Below are positions 1 to 8,353 of a DNA stretch of 64,000 nucleotides, piece by piece; the first letter of the stretch is position 1, and every line of letters starts with the position of its first letter. Source of the stretch: Pelagimonas phthalicica (lineage in GTDB: Bacteria > Pseudomonadota > Alphaproteobacteria > Rhodobacterales > Rhodobacteraceae). The position numbers and the translations under genes were made by a program. The DNA is taken from contig NZ_SOAP01000002.1 in the NCBI RefSeq assembly GCF_004364805.1, positions 992,001-1,056,000 on the forward strand, read 5' to 3'. The notes beneath the pieces were generated by a model, which saw only the letters and a list, made by a program, of their open reading frames with translations, ran no database searches and was not told where the DNA came from.

Positions 1-133
1 TGGCATAGGCGCGGATCAAACGGCCCAGGAACAGATCAAAGGCGCGCAGCCGCCATTTTTCCGGCAGAAAGGCAATGCGATCCAAAACGCCGTTCAAATG
101 GTTCCGGGGCAGTTCAAGAGCGGTGTTTTGCAT
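1..133 (-). CDS. N-terminal fragment of an unidentified protein (runs off the window)
   Basis: Only the first 44 codons are present; the protein begins MQNTALELPRNHLNGVLDRI. The start is supported by a perfect AGGAGG at 138-143 on the minus strand, four bases before the ATG. The fragment is amphipathic with several aromatic and basic residues and shows no signal peptide. It lies directly downstream of the SDR gene on the same strand, so the two may be co-transcribed. A DUF4442 or thioesterase-like hot-dog protein is a guess from the overall look of the N-terminus only; too little is visible to assign a function. Confidence 0.6.
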   Translation of the reverse strand, partial: MQNTALELPRNHLNGVLDRIAFLPEKWRLRAFDLFLGRLIRAYA

Positions 134-223
134 GGGGCCTCCTGCACGTCTAAGTCAGGCTTTAGGGCATGGGGAGCCATGTGCCAAATGCGACGCTGCG
201 CCAGTTTGGTGGTTGCCGTGGGG

Positions 224-1039
224 TCAGTTGTTCTGGCGCGCCAGCCGGGCCTTTAGGCGGGCCATGTCACGGCGCATGCGGGCCATGTAACAGGGAAACG
301 GCAGGTAACGTTTGAGCCGCCAGCTTTTGCGCGCGGCGGGATGGGTGAGGATATGGGCCTGCCCCTTGGCGAGGCCGTCAAGAATGATCGCCGCGACCTC
401 ATCAGCGCTGATGCGGGCGCGTTCCACCATGCGCGTGGTAGCGGCGCGGGTCTGATCATCGGTGGCGCGCATATTGCGGGCCAGATCGGTGCGAAAGAAG
501 CTGGGACAAGCGACATGGACGGAAATGCCACGATCCTGCCATTCCAGCATCAGGGTTTCGGAAATCGCCAAAAGCGCGGCTTTGGAGGCGTTATAGGCGG
601 CGGAATTGGACAGATAGAGCACAGCCGCCATCGAGGCGATGTTCAGCATCTGCCCGCCATGGGGCAAGAGCGGGCCCAGCGCCTGGGCCGTGCGCACGGG
701 ACCGAGGGTGTTGATGTCGAAGATCCAGCGCCAATCCTCGATCTCGGTCTGATCAAAGGGGCCCATCTGGGCGACGCCGGCATTGTTGATCAAGAGATCG
801 AGACCACCCCAATGGGCGTGCAGCCAGTCGGCGGTTTTGCGAAGGTCCGCCTCGGAGGTCACATCACAGGTGATCCAATCCACCCCGATCTCGGCAGCGG
901 TGTGTTGCGCGGCCTCGGCGTCACGATCACCAATCAGAACCTGCGCGCCCTGCTTGGCCAGTTGGGTGGCAAGGGCCTGGCCCAGCCCCCCTGCCCCGCC
1001 GGTGATGAAAACCCGTTTTGTCATGCTCTGCTTTGTCAT
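224..1039 (-). CDS. SDR family NAD(P)-dependent oxidoreductase
   Basis: Classical short-chain dehydrogenase of 271 residues. It shows the cofactor motif TGGAGGLG near the N-terminus, NNAG after the fourth strand, the catalytic Ser in NIAS, and Tyr/Lys in YNASK. The chain continues past the Rossmann core into a basic C-terminal tail (RLKARLARQNN), which suggests a membrane-associated or lipid-type substrate, but the substrate cannot be deduced. The frame stays open upstream to 1105. I prefer the ATG at 1039 because AAGG lies about 11 bases before it and the Rossmann fold begins soon after; an ATG at 1024 is also possible. Confidence 0.85.
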   Translation of the reverse strand: MTKQSMTKRVFITGGAGGLGQALATQLAKQGAQVLIGDRDAEAAQHTAAEIGVDWITCDVTSEADLRKTADWLHAHWGGLDLLINNAGVAQMGPFDQTEIEDWRWIFDINTLGPVRTAQALGPLLPHGGQMLNIASMAAVLYLSNSAAYNASKAALLAISETLMLEWQDRGISVHVACPSFFRTDLARNMRATDDQTRAATTRMVERARISADEVAAIILDGLAKGQAHILTHPAARKSWRLKRYLPFPCYMARMRRDMARLKARLARQNN

Positions 1040-1231
1040 GACTTTTATTACCTTGGCGCGCGGCGGATCTGCAATCGCCTCGCGCGGCGCATCCTGCAAG
1101 GCCAAGGGTCAGGAATTCCTGACGGAGGTTTTCCGGACTGATGCCAAAGGCGCAATTCACCTAGATTGAACCCAACACCGCAACAGCCTCCGCTCTGCAC
1201 AAACCTGGGGGCAAGACATAGGAGAGCCGAC

Positions 1232-1447
1232 ATGGCCTATTTTGATCCAAGCTTTGAACGCTCGACCGGGTTGCGTAACACTTTGGGGCGCATGGCGACC
1301 CGCCTGTTTGAAACCCCGTTTGATGCCCGCCAGCGCCGGTTGGCCGCGCGGGTGGCCGATCTGCGCGCCCTGTCCGATGCCGAACTGGCTGCGCGTGGTT
1401 TGCAGCGACAGGACATCCTGTTTCATGTGTTCGGAGGCGGCGCGTAA
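1232..1447 (+). CDS. DUF1127-like small protein
   Basis: A 71-residue protein whose C-terminal half (RALSDAELAARGLQRQDI) has the pattern of DUF1127/YjiS-like proteins, small basic proteins often linked to RNA metabolism and stress in alphaproteobacteria. The start is set by GGAGAG at 1221-1226, five bases before the ATG. It converges on lipB, and only about 30 bp separate the two stop codons; that gap is filled by a perfect palindrome. The specific role is unknown. Confidence 0.75.
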   Translation: MAYFDPSFERSTGLRNTLGRMATRLFETPFDARQRRLAARVADLRALSDAELAARGLQRQDILFHVFGGGA

Positions 1448-1455
1448 AGCGCAAC

Positions 1456-1477
1456 CAAATTCCGTCGACGGAATTTG
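1456..1477. repeat. Perfect palindrome between convergent genes (palindrome family, copy 1)
   Basis: The core AAATTCCGTCGACGGAATTT (1457-1476) is its own reverse complement, with an outer C/G pair. It begins eight bases after the DUF1127 stop and ends one base before the lipB stop codon, so it can serve both strands as a terminator stem. The same 20-mer recurs exactly at 5227-5246 and 35463-35482. Confidence 0.9.
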
Positions 1478-2158
1478 TCAGCGCGCCTCGCAGGTGATGC
1501 GCTGCCGTTCTTCGCCAAAGATTTTCTCAAAGCTGGTTTTCAGTGCCACATCGAGATCGTCCATGCCAACCGGCAACCCCAAATCGACCAGCGAGGTCAC
1601 GCCATATTCGGTGATGCCGCAGGGGACGATACCGTCAAAATGGCTCAGATCCGGTTCGACATTGACCGAGATGCCGTGAAAGCTCACCCATTTGCGCATG
1701 CGAATGCCGATGGCGGCGACCTTGTCTTCGGCCATGGCCCCGGTGACGGTGCGCGGTTTGTCGGGGCGTTCGATCCAGACCCCGACACGGCCATCGCGGA
1801 TATGACCGCTGAGTCCAAACTCGGCCAGGGCGTCGATCACCCAGGCCTCGAGATCACGCACGAAACAGCGCACATCCTTGCCGCGTTTGGACACATCCAG
1901 CATCACATAAGCCACCCGCTGTCCGGGACCGTGATAGGTATATTGCCCACCGCGTTTGCTGGGATAGACCGGAAAGCGATCCGGATCCTTGAGGTCTTGG
2001 GCCTGCGCGCTGGTGCCGGCGGTGTAAAGCGGCGGGTGTTCCAGCAGCCAGATACATTCCTCGGCCTCTCCGTCGGCAATTGCCGTGGCGCGGGCCTCCA
2101 TGAAATCCAGCGCGTCCTCATAGGGGGTCAACCCGTCACTGATCTTCCATTCCACCAT
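1478..2158 (-). CDS. lipB: Lipoyl(octanoyl) transferase LipB
   Basis: Transfers octanoate from octanoyl-ACP to the lipoyl domains of 2-oxoacid dehydrogenases and GcvH, the first step of protein lipoylation. Family motifs are visible: [26 protein letters not shown], the variant-rich GRVGVWI segment, [17 protein letters not shown], and the catalytic Cys in IVPCGI (with Lys in the KVAAIG strand). The 226-residue length is normal. The frame stays open far upstream through the tRNA-Leu gene; that extension is spurious. The chosen ATG has GAGG eight bases upstream. Confidence 0.96.
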   Translation of the reverse strand: MVEWKISDGLTPYEDALDFMEARATAIADGEAEECIWLLEHPPLYTAGTSAQAQDLKDPDRFPVYPSKRGGQYTYHGPGQRVAYVMLDVSKRGKDVRCFVRDLEAWVIDALAEFGLSGHIRDGRVGVWIERPDKPRTVTGAMAEDKVAAIGIRMRKWVSFHGISVNVEPDLSHFDGIVPCGITEYGVTSLVDLGLPVGMDDLDVALKTSFEKIFGEERQRITCEAR

Positions 2159-2325
2159 GATCGCAGCCTCTGTTTCCTTGCGCGATTTCCTTAACATTGC
2201 CGTGGGGAAAATGGCCAGAGGCCGCGCCTTGGGTCTCTTGACCGAAAAATGCCGAATTGGCATTTTTTCCTCTTCACATCCGCCCCGCCCTTCGTTAGGT
2301 AGCGCTCTACCAAGCCAGGTACAGT

Positions 2326-2412
2326 GCGGTCGTGGCGGAATTGGTAGACGCGCAGCGTTGAGGTCGCTGTGGGGTAACACCCGTGGAGGTTCGAGTCCTC
2401 TCGACCGCACCA
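2326..2412 (+). tRNA. tRNA-Leu (anticodon GAG)
   Basis: An 87-nt class II tRNA. Acceptor strand GCGGTCG pairs with CGACCGC, followed by discriminator A and encoded CCA. The anticodon loop TTGAGGT carries GAG, flanked by the five-base stem CAGCG/CGCTG; a long variable arm follows, and the T-loop is GTTCGAGTC. No integrase or att-like duplication is visible downstream, so this tRNA is not obviously used for integration here. Confidence 0.97.
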
Positions 2413-2623
2413 ATGGCTCTTCCGAAGGAAGATACCGAAACATTCGATACATTGGAATGCGGCAGTTGCTCCAATGGAGCAATGAGAGCATGGAATTCCA
2501 GGTTCGTCCCTTCAGCGGCACCATTTCACAAAGAGATGTGAACCTGTCCTTTCCTGTAAATCGTAAGCACGGACGATGCGCGTTCTGCGTGGATCGCGAT
2601 TTGCGTCGCGCGTTTTGCTTTTT

Positions 2624-2678
2624 GACCCGGATCTTGCGCATTGCCTTATGCCTGCCGCAAGAGCGCAGGATCCGGGTC
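2624..2678. repeat. Long inverted repeat upstream of an SDR gene
   Basis: Sixteen-base arms GACCCGGATCTTGCGC (2624-2639) and GCGCAGGATCCGGGTC (2663-2678) pair with a single T-G position around a 23-nt loop. No T-tract follows, so it does not look like a standard terminator. It lies in the 328-bp gap between tRNA-Leu and the SDR gene, about 60 bp before the start codon. Otherwise I see nothing in that gap. Confidence 0.7.
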
Positions 2679-2740
2679 GCGTTGTGGCTTGGGAAAGCGT
2701 CATTACGGCCATGATCTGTAACGCGAAAGGACATGAGATC

Positions 2741-3505
2741 ATGGAGTTAAAAGGCAAAACGATTGTCATCACCGGGGCGAGCAGCGGGATTGGGGCTGCT
2801 GCTGCATTGTTGTTTGCCAGAGAAGGTGCGCAGCTGGTCCTGGGGGCGCGGCGCGAGGCGGAGTTGCGTCAGGTGGCCGGGCAAATCACCCAGAGCAATG
2901 GCAAGGCCGTCGCTTTGGCCGGAGATGTCACCGATCCGGATTACGCAAAGGCGCTGGTGGACTGCGCCTCGGACATGTACGGCCAATTAGATGGGGCGTT
3001 CAACAATGCGGGCATGGTCGGAGACATGATGCCGGTCGCTGACATGGCCCTGTCCAATTGGCAAAACGTTCTGGAGACCAACCTGACCAGTGCGTTCCTT
3101 TGCGCCAAGGCGCAGATCCCAGCGATGACCAAGGGCGGGGCTTTGGTGTTCACCTCCTCCTTTGTCGGGTCCTCCAATGCCGGGCTGCCGGGCATGGCGG
3201 CTTATGCAGCGGCCAAGGCCGGGTTGAACGGTTTGGTGCAATCCCTGGCCAATGATCATGCGCAACACGGCATACGGGTGAACGCCCTGCTGCCCGGGGG
3301 TACGATGACGGCCATGGCGGGGGATGATCCTGCGGGTCATGCTTTTGTGCGGTCCTTGCATCCGATGCGGCGCATGGCCGAGCCAGAGGAGATCGCGCAG
3401 GCCGCGCTGTTCCTGCTGTCAGACCGCGCCAGCTTTGTCACCGGAACCGCGATGCTTGCCGATGGCGGCGTGTCGGTGCAGCTGGGTCAAGGGCCTGTGG
3501 AATAG
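2741..3505 (+). CDS. SDR family oxidoreductase
   Basis: A 254-residue classical SDR. It has the cofactor motif [12 protein letters not shown] (residue about 90), the catalytic region TSSFVGSS followed by YAAAKAG, and a C-terminal [10 protein letters not shown] typical of FabG-like enzymes. Reaction type is NAD(P)-linked oxidation or reduction of an alcohol or keto group; the substrate is not evident. The frame is open from 2576, but the conserved fold starts at MELKGKT, with AAAGGA about ten bases upstream of that ATG. It converges on an Lrp-family gene only six bases away. Confidence 0.88.
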   Translation: MELKGKTIVITGASSGIGAAAALLFAREGAQLVLGARREAELRQVAGQITQSNGKAVALAGDVTDPDYAKALVDCASDMYGQLDGAFNNAGMVGDMMPVADMALSNWQNVLETNLTSAFLCAKAQIPAMTKGGALVFTSSFVGSSNAGLPGMAAYAAAKAGLNGLVQSLANDHAQHGIRVNALLPGGTMTAMAGDDPAGHAFVRSLHPMRRMAEPEEIAQAALFLLSDRASFVTGTAMLADGGVSVQLGQGPVE

Positions 3506-3511
3506 ATCAGA

Positions 3512-3976
3512 TCACACCACGCGCCGCATGGGCAATGCGGCGCGGCGGCTGAGAGTGCGCAGGGTAAAGCTTGACCGCATATTGCGCACATTGGGCACCG
3601 TCATCAGCCGGGTTTCGAGGAAATGATCAAACGCCTCGAGATCCGGCACCACGACCTTCATCAGAATGTCCGGGCTGCCGGTCATGAGCTGGCATTCGAC
3701 GATTTCCTCAAAAGTCGCAATGCGCTTGGTAAAGTCTGACACCGCCTCGACGCTTTGCCGATCAAGCTCAAGCGTCACAAAGACGGTGACCGCCTGCCCA
3801 ATCTTGCGCTGATCCACACGCGCACCATAGCCGGTGATGATCCCCGCCTCTTCCATCCGGGCGACGCGACGCGCGCAAGGTGTGGCTGACAGCCCGACCT
3901 GTTCGGCCAGATCGCCCATGCGAATGCGCCCATCCTGTTGCAGGATTTTGAGTATCTTGTGGTCGAGATCATCCAT
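3512..3976 (-). CDS. Lrp/AsnC family transcriptional regulator
   Basis: A 154-residue regulator with an N-terminal winged helix (LDHKILKILQQDGRIRMGDL, recognition helix around SATPCARRVARMEEAG) and a C-terminal RAM/AsnC ligand-binding domain (GSPDILMKVVVPDLEAF). It is transcribed divergently from the Leu/Glu/Phe/Val dehydrogenase gene, so the natural inference is that it controls that gene in response to a branched-chain or aromatic amino acid. The upstream in-frame extension was rejected because the HTH begins right after MDDLD; AAAGG precedes this ATG. Confidence 0.9.
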   Translation of the reverse strand: MDDLDHKILKILQQDGRIRMGDLAEQVGLSATPCARRVARMEEAGIITGYGARVDQRKIGQAVTVFVTLELDRQSVEAVSDFTKRIATFEEIVECQLMTGSPDILMKVVVPDLEAFDHFLETRLMTVPNVRNMRSSFTLRTLSRRAALPMRRVV

Positions 3977-4101
3977 TTTATCGCGCCTTTGCGCTAAAGC
4001 GTGAAGGTTTTCACTAAGAATACCCAAATCCACGTCCAAGAATAGGGAAAATCCTCAGGCACACGCGACTATCCTGTTATGGAACTGAGGAGGAAACCCA
4101 T

Positions 4102-5154
4102 ATGACACTGACCGCCCCCACCCTGACCGATCTCGCCGTTGCCACCCATGAACGCGTGGTTCATGTCGAAGGGCTGCCCGGAGGGCTGAGCGCTTTGATC
4201 GCCATTCACTCCACGGCACGCGGGCCTGCAGCGGGCGGTTTGCGGATGCGCAGCTATGACAGCTTTGACGCCGCGGTTGAGGATGTGCTGCGCCTGTCCC
4301 ATGGCATGACCCTGAAAAACGCCGCCGCCGATCTGCCGCTGGGCGGGGGCAAGGCGGTGATCATGGGCGATGTCGCGACGCAGAAAACACCCGAGCTGAT
4401 GGAGGCCTTTGGCATGGCTGTGGATCAGTTGGGCGGCGATTATCGCACCGCCGAGGATATGGGCATGACGCCCGAGGATATGGCGATCATCTCGCGCCAG
4501 ACCAAATTTGTCGCCGGCCTGCCGGGGAAATCCGGAGATCCCTCGCCGATCACGGCCCGCGGTGTGTTCCTGTCGATGAAGGTGGCAGCCAAACATAAGT
4601 TCGGCAGTGACGATCTGAATGGCAAGCGCGTGGCGATGCAGGGCCTGGGCCATGTGGGCTGGCATCTGGCGGATATGCTGCACGAGGCCGGGGCGGAGTT
4701 GATCGTGACCGATGTGAACGAAGACGCTTTGGACGAGGCGGTGGTGTCTTTCAACGCCAAGGTTGTCGGGCTGGATGAGATCTATGGGCAAGATGTCGAA
4801 ATCTTTGCCCCCTGCGCCATTGGGGCGGTGTTGAACGCCAAGACGATCCCGATGCTCACCTGTGAGGTGGTGTGTGGTGCCGCCAACAACCTGCTGGCCA
4901 CGCCTGAGGATGGTCAGCGCCTCGTAGAGCGCGGCATTCTTTATGCGCCGGATTTTGTCGCCAATGGCGGCGGGATCATCAATGCCACGCCTGAAATCAT
5001 CGGACAGACGCAGGATGCGGCCTGGCTGGAAGGCAAGCTGCAAGCTTTGAGCAACAATATGGATGCCATTCTGAGCGAATCCCTGCGCAGCGGTTTGCCG
5101 CCGCATGAGGTGGCCGAGCACATGGTCGAGGCGAAAGTGTCGCTGGCCGCGTGA
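4102..5154 (+). CDS. Glu/Leu/Phe/Val dehydrogenase (leucine dehydrogenase-like)
   Basis: A 350-residue amino-acid dehydrogenase, which deaminates an L-amino acid to its 2-oxoacid with NAD+. The substrate-binding half shows GGLRM and the catalytic-lysine segment LPLGGGKAV; the NAD domain shows GLGHVGWHLA, a G-x-G-x-x-G-type turn. The length fits the Leu/Phe dehydrogenase branch (about 350-365) rather than hexameric glutamate dehydrogenases (about 450). The SD GAGGAGG is strong. Together with the divergent Lrp gene it looks like a self-contained amino-acid catabolic module. Which of Leu, Val or Phe is preferred cannot be read off. Confidence 0.9.
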   Translation: MTLTAPTLTDLAVATHERVVHVEGLPGGLSALIAIHSTARGPAAGGLRMRSYDSFDAAVEDVLRLSHGMTLKNAAADLPLGGGKAVIMGDVATQKTPELMEAFGMAVDQLGGDYRTAEDMGMTPEDMAIISRQTKFVAGLPGKSGDPSPITARGVFLSMKVAAKHKFGSDDLNGKRVAMQGLGHVGWHLADMLHEAGAELIVTDVNEDALDEAVVSFNAKVVGLDEIYGQDVEIFAPCAIGAVLNAKTIPMLTCEVVCGAANNLLATPEDGQRLVERGILYAPDFVANGGGIINATPEIIGQTQDAAWLEGKLQALSNNMDAILSESLRSGLPPHEVAEHMVEAKVSLAA

Positions 5155-5202
5155 TCCTTGTCGAAAGCAACAAATGGTGCGCTTGACGTGCGGCAGGCGC
5201 TC

Positions 5203-5247
5203 CAAAACTTTTCACAAAAGTTTTGCAAATTCCGTCGACGGAATTTG
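5203..5247. repeat. Two abutting palindromes (palindrome family, copy 2)
   Basis: First palindrome 5203-5225: arms CAAAACTTTT and AAAAGTTTTG around CAC. Second palindrome 5226-5247: C + AAATTCCGTCGACGGAATTT + G, identical to copy 1. They touch with no spacer (TTTG|CAAA). They sit about 50 bp after the dehydrogenase stop codon and are flanked by GGCGCTC on the left and GGTGGCGCGC on the right. The remainder of the gap to 5489 shows no further gene. Confidence 0.9.
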
Positions 5248-5489
5248 GTGGCGCGCGTTGCGGTGGATGCTAGGCACAAGCGATGTCGCCGGGTGTGGGC
5301 CCGTGTTTTATGGCGGATTTCGCCAGTCTGATCTCACCAGCCCATCTGACCTGCGACACTTTTGTTTGATCTGCGTCAAATACCACCGTTGCCGACCTAA
5401 AGATCACCTTTTAAAACATGAATGGAATTGACGGGCGCGATGGGATTCTCTTTCGCGCCCGCATTAGTAGGACAAAAGGGAGGCACGAG

Positions 5490-7163
5490 ATGGCAGACGC
5501 CGCCATTCATGGCCACGAGCACGAGGACAACCGGGGGTTCTTTACCCGCTGGTTCATGTCCACAAACCACAAGGATATCGGTATCCTCTACCTGATCGTT
5601 TCGGCGCTTGCAGGTTTGGTATCGGTGATCTTCACCGTTTATATGCGCATGGAGCTCATGGAGCCCGGTGTGCAATATATGTGTCAGGAAGGCGCGCGCC
5701 TGATTGCCACAACAGTTGAGCAATGTACCCCGAATGGCCACCTCTGGAACGTGTTGATCACGGGCCACGGTATCCTGATGATGTTCTTCGTCGTCATCCC
5801 GGCCCTGTTCGGCGGTTTTGGCAACTATTTCATGCCGTTGCAGATCGGTGCACCGGACATGGCCTTCCCTCGCATGAACAACCTGTCCTTCTGGCTTTAT
5901 GTTGCCGGCACCACTCTGGCGGTGTGCTCGGTCTTTAGCCCAGGCGGTAACGGTCAGCTTGGGTCTGGCGTGGGCTGGGTTCTTTACCCGCCGCTCTCGA
6001 CCAATGAGCAAGGTTTCTCGATGGATCTGGCGATCTTTGCGGTTCACGTATCGGGGGCAAGCTCGATCCTGGGCGCGATCAACATGATCACCACCTTTCT
6101 GAACATGCGTGCCCCGGGCATGACCCTGTTCAAGGTTCCGCTGTTCAGCTGGTCGATCTTTGTCACCTCCTGGCTGATTCTGCTGTCCCTGCCGGTTCTG
6201 GCGGGCGCGATCACCATGCTGCTGACCGACCGTAACTTTGGCACCACCTTCTTTGATCCGTCAGGCGGCGGTGATCCGATCCTGTATCAGCACATCCTGT
6301 GGTTCTTTGGTCACCCCGAAGTTTACATCGTGATCCTGCCGGGCTTTGGTATCATCTCCCACGTCATCGCGACCTTCTCGCGCAAGCCGGTCTTTGGCTA
6401 TCTGCCAATGGTCTGGGCGATCATCGCGATTGGCGCTCTGGGCTTTGTCGTGTGGGCGCACCACATGTACACCGTCGGCATGAGCCTGCGTCAGCAGTCT
6501 TACTTCATGCTGGCCACCATGGTCATCGCGGTTCCGACCGGTGTGAAAGTGTTCAGCTGGATTGCCACCATGTGGGGCGGCTCGGTTGAGTTCAAGACAC
6601 CGATGATGTTCGCTCTGGGCTTCCTGATGCTGTTCACCATCGGTGGTGTGACCGGTGTTGTTCTGTCGCAGGCTGGTGTGGACCGTGCCTATCACGACAC
6701 CTACTACGTGGTTGCGCATTTCCACTATGTGATGAGCCTGGGTGCCGTGTTTGCGATCTTTGCGGGGGTATACTTCTACTTCCCGAAAATGTCCGGCAAG
6801 ATGTATTCGGAAACCCTGGGTCACATCCACTTCTGGATGTTCTTCATCGGGGCCAACCTGACCTTCTTCCCGCAGCACTTCCTGGGCCGTCAGGGCATGC
6901 CGCGCCGCTATATCGACTATCCTGAGGCATTCGCCACATGGAACTACTGGTCGTCGCTGGGTGCGTTCCTGTCCTTTGCCTCGTTCCTGCTGTTCTTCTA
7001 CATCGTGATCCACGCCCTGCTGAAAGGCGCGAAATCGACCGAGAACAACCCTTGGAACGAATATGCGGATACGCTGGAATGGACCCTGCCAAGCCCGCCG
7101 CCCGAGCACACGTTCGAGCAGCTGCCAAAGCAGGAAGACTGGGACAAAGCCCCGTCGCACTGA
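5490..7163 (+). CDS. ctaD: Cytochrome c oxidase subunit I (aa3 type)
   Basis: Catalytic subunit of the proton-pumping haem-copper oxidase of the inner membrane; 557 residues and about 12 membrane spans. The CuB/Tyr motif [10 protein letters not shown], the two adjacent CuB histidines in WAHHMYT, and the haem ligands in [12 protein letters not shown] are all present. The start has GGGAGG about six bases before the ATG; an upstream in-frame ATG at 5418 is rejected. The other oxidase subunits are not adjacent, so the gene stands alone, and a strong terminator follows it. Confidence 0.97.
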   Translation: MADAAIHGHEHEDNRGFFTRWFMSTNHKDIGILYLIVSALAGLVSVIFTVYMRMELMEPGVQYMCQEGARLIATTVEQCTPNGHLWNVLITGHGILMMFFVVIPALFGGFGNYFMPLQIGAPDMAFPRMNNLSFWLYVAGTTLAVCSVFSPGGNGQLGSGVGWVLYPPLSTNEQGFSMDLAIFAVHVSGASSILGAINMITTFLNMRAPGMTLFKVPLFSWSIFVTSWLILLSLPVLAGAITMLLTDRNFGTTFFDPSGGGDPILYQHILWFFGHPEVYIVILPGFGIISHVIATFSRKPVFGYLPMVWAIIAIGALGFVVWAHHMYTVGMSLRQQSYFMLATMVIAVPTGVKVFSWIATMWGGSVEFKTPMMFALGFLMLFTIGGVTGVVLSQAGVDRAYHDTYYVVAHFHYVMSLGAVFAIFAGVYFYFPKMSGKMYSETLGHIHFWMFFIGANLTFFPQHFLGRQGMPRRYIDYPEAFATWNYWSSLGAFLSFASFLLFFYIVIHALLKGAKSTENNPWNEYADTLEWTLPSPPPEHTFEQLPKQEDWDKAPSH

Positions 7164-7182
7164 TCCGGCTCTGAAATCTAGG

Positions 7183-7216
7183 AAAGGCCTCGCAATTTGC
7201 GGGGCCTTTTCTTTTT
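7183..7216 (+). terminator. Intrinsic terminator of ctaD
   Basis: AAAGGCC and GGCCTTT arms enclose CGCA/TGCG, followed by a T-rich run (CTTTTCTTTTT). It starts about 20 bp after the ctaD stop codon. Confidence 0.85.
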
Positions 7217-7294
7217 CGTCGGCTTGTGTCGCCTTCCCCTTGTGACACGTGCCTTCCGCCCCCAATTTGCAAAGGTGCAGTTAAGGGGGGCGTG

Positions 7295-7861
7295 ATGCGA
7301 CGATACCTTTTGGGAACTTTGGCGATACTGCTGCTCGCTTTACTTGGGTTACAGTCCTGTGAGGCAATCAAACCTGGACGGGTCTTTGCACCAGAACATT
7401 TTGGCATGACTTGCCCCGAAGCGGGCCTATGCCTCGAAGATCCGGCGCGTTTGGCTGAGGCGAAAGCGTTGCGCTCACAGGCATTGCGCTTTGTGCAGTC
7501 GGAAATCGGACCGCTCAAGAAAGCCCCGCGTGTGCTGTTTTGTTCGACCGAGACCTGTTCGCAAAATTTCGGCATGTCGGGGACCAAGGCCTATGCAGTT
7601 GGTACCCACGGTATTCTGATCCACCCGGATGGCTGGCAGGAATATATCCTGCGTCATGAGATGATCCATCATTGGCAGAGCGAAACTTTTGGTACCGCAC
7701 ACGTCGCGCATAGATTGCCGAAATGGTATGTTGAGGGCATGGCCTATGAGCTGAGCGGCGACCCGAGACAACCCCTGCCCCGCGCCGATATCGAACAATA
7801 TCGTATGCAGTTTCGCGCCTGGCTGGCTGCGGGCAATGATTGGCGGGTTCCTCCGAGTTAA
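7295..7861 (+). CDS. Putative zinc metallopeptidase lipoprotein (gluzincin-like)
   Basis: A 188-residue protein. The N-terminus has a hydrophobic segment ending GLQSC, a plausible lipobox, so it is probably an outer- or inner-membrane lipoprotein facing the periplasm. RHEMIHHW contains HExxH and is followed about 30 residues later by YVEGMAYE, whose Glu fits the third zinc ligand of gluzincins. Two cysteine pairs (MTCPEAGLC, FCSTETC) may form disulfides. The ATG at 7295 has AAGGGG upstream; a GTG one codon earlier is possible. The substrate is unknown. Confidence 0.75.
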   Translation: MRRYLLGTLAILLLALLGLQSCEAIKPGRVFAPEHFGMTCPEAGLCLEDPARLAEAKALRSQALRFVQSEIGPLKKAPRVLFCSTETCSQNFGMSGTKAYAVGTHGILIHPDGWQEYILRHEMIHHWQSETFGTAHVAHRLPKWYVEGMAYELSGDPRQPLPRADIEQYRMQFRAWLAAGNDWRVPPS

Positions 7862-7961
7862 AGCGTTTCGGCTTTAACCTGAATCCTCATGAGGCACGAA
7901 TGTCCCGAGAGTGCCGCAGGCATGGCAGGGTATTCGTGTCTCAAGTTTAAACCGAAACGCT
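7862..7961. repeat. 100-bp imperfect inverted repeat
   Basis: Outer arms AGCGTTTCGG (7862-7871) and CCGAAACGCT (7952-7961) are perfect complements. Inner segments TTTAACC/GTTTAAA and GGCACGAAT/ATTCGTGTC continue the stem. A small palindrome, CCTCATGAGG (7885-7894), is inserted in the left arm only. The element begins one base after the metallopeptidase stop codon. AGCGTTTCGG-type arms look to me like a recurrent roseobacter intergenic element, but that is from memory. Confidence 0.75.
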
Positions 7962-7981
7962 CCAATCGAACACATGAGTTC

Positions 7982-8025
7982 TTGACAGATATGTAAGTCA
8001 CAACTTACCGTAAGCTATGACTTAC
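7982..8025 (+). promoter_or_regulatory. ArsR-type operator pair and likely promoter
   Basis: Two 16-bp imperfect dyads, GTAAGTCACAACTTAC (7993-8008) and GTAAGCTATGACTTAC (8010-8025), lie side by side with one base between them, just before the ArsR gene. TTGACA at 7982-7987 is a good -35 element and the first dyad would cover the spacer to -10. This arrangement is expected for an autorepressed ArsR operon. Confidence 0.75.
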
Positions 8026-8037
8026 GAAGATTCACCG

Positions 8038-8343
8038 ATGCAACGCTCCCTCTCCGCGCTGAGTGATCCCACACGGCGCGCGGTGTTCGAAGCCGTGGCA
8101 GCACAGCCGCGTAGCGTGACTGAGCTGGCCAAGACCCAGCCCATCAGCCGCCCGGCGGTCAGCCAACATCTCAAGGTGTTGAGCGAGGCCAATCTGGTGC
8201 GCGCCGAAGCCCAGGGCACGCGGCGGATCTATCACCTCGACACTGCGGGACTCGCCGCTTTGCGTGACTATCTCGATCAATTCTGGACGGATGCTTTGGG
8301 GGCTTATGCCGCCGAAGTCCGCCGTCGCACCAAACCCAATTGA
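8038..8343 (+). CDS. ArsR family transcriptional regulator
   Basis: A 101-residue winged-helix repressor: LSDPTRRAVFEAVAAQPRSV, recognition helix ISRPAVSQHLKVLSEANLV, and wing AQGTRRIYHLD. No metal-binding CxC motif is visible, so it belongs to the non-metal ArsR group commonly paired with SRPBCC/AHSA1 genes. The ATG at 8038 is preferred over 8017 because the second operator dyad overlaps 8017. It is the first gene of a two-gene operon. Confidence 0.9.
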   Translation: MQRSLSALSDPTRRAVFEAVAAQPRSVTELAKTQPISRPAVSQHLKVLSEANLVRAEAQGTRRIYHLDTAGLAALRDYLDQFWTDALGAYAAEVRRRTKPN

Positions 8344-8353
8344 AGGACTTTCC

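Noticed and set aside
1478-2734. lipB as a 418-residue protein
   Set aside because: The extension runs through tRNA-Leu and has no LipB similarity; an SD and the normal N-terminus occur at 2158.
2326-2740. tRNA-Leu as an integration site for a genomic island
   Set aside because: No integrase, no duplicated tRNA 3' end and no change in gene content follow.
5225-5230. TTTGCAAAT at the junction of palindromes (also 57970, and before glmM and the metallopeptidase) as PccR sites
   Set aside because: These arise from the TTTG|CAAA junction or from AAAGG Shine-Dalgarno sequences and lack the 8-bp repeated GCAAA pattern seen near pccB and pccR.
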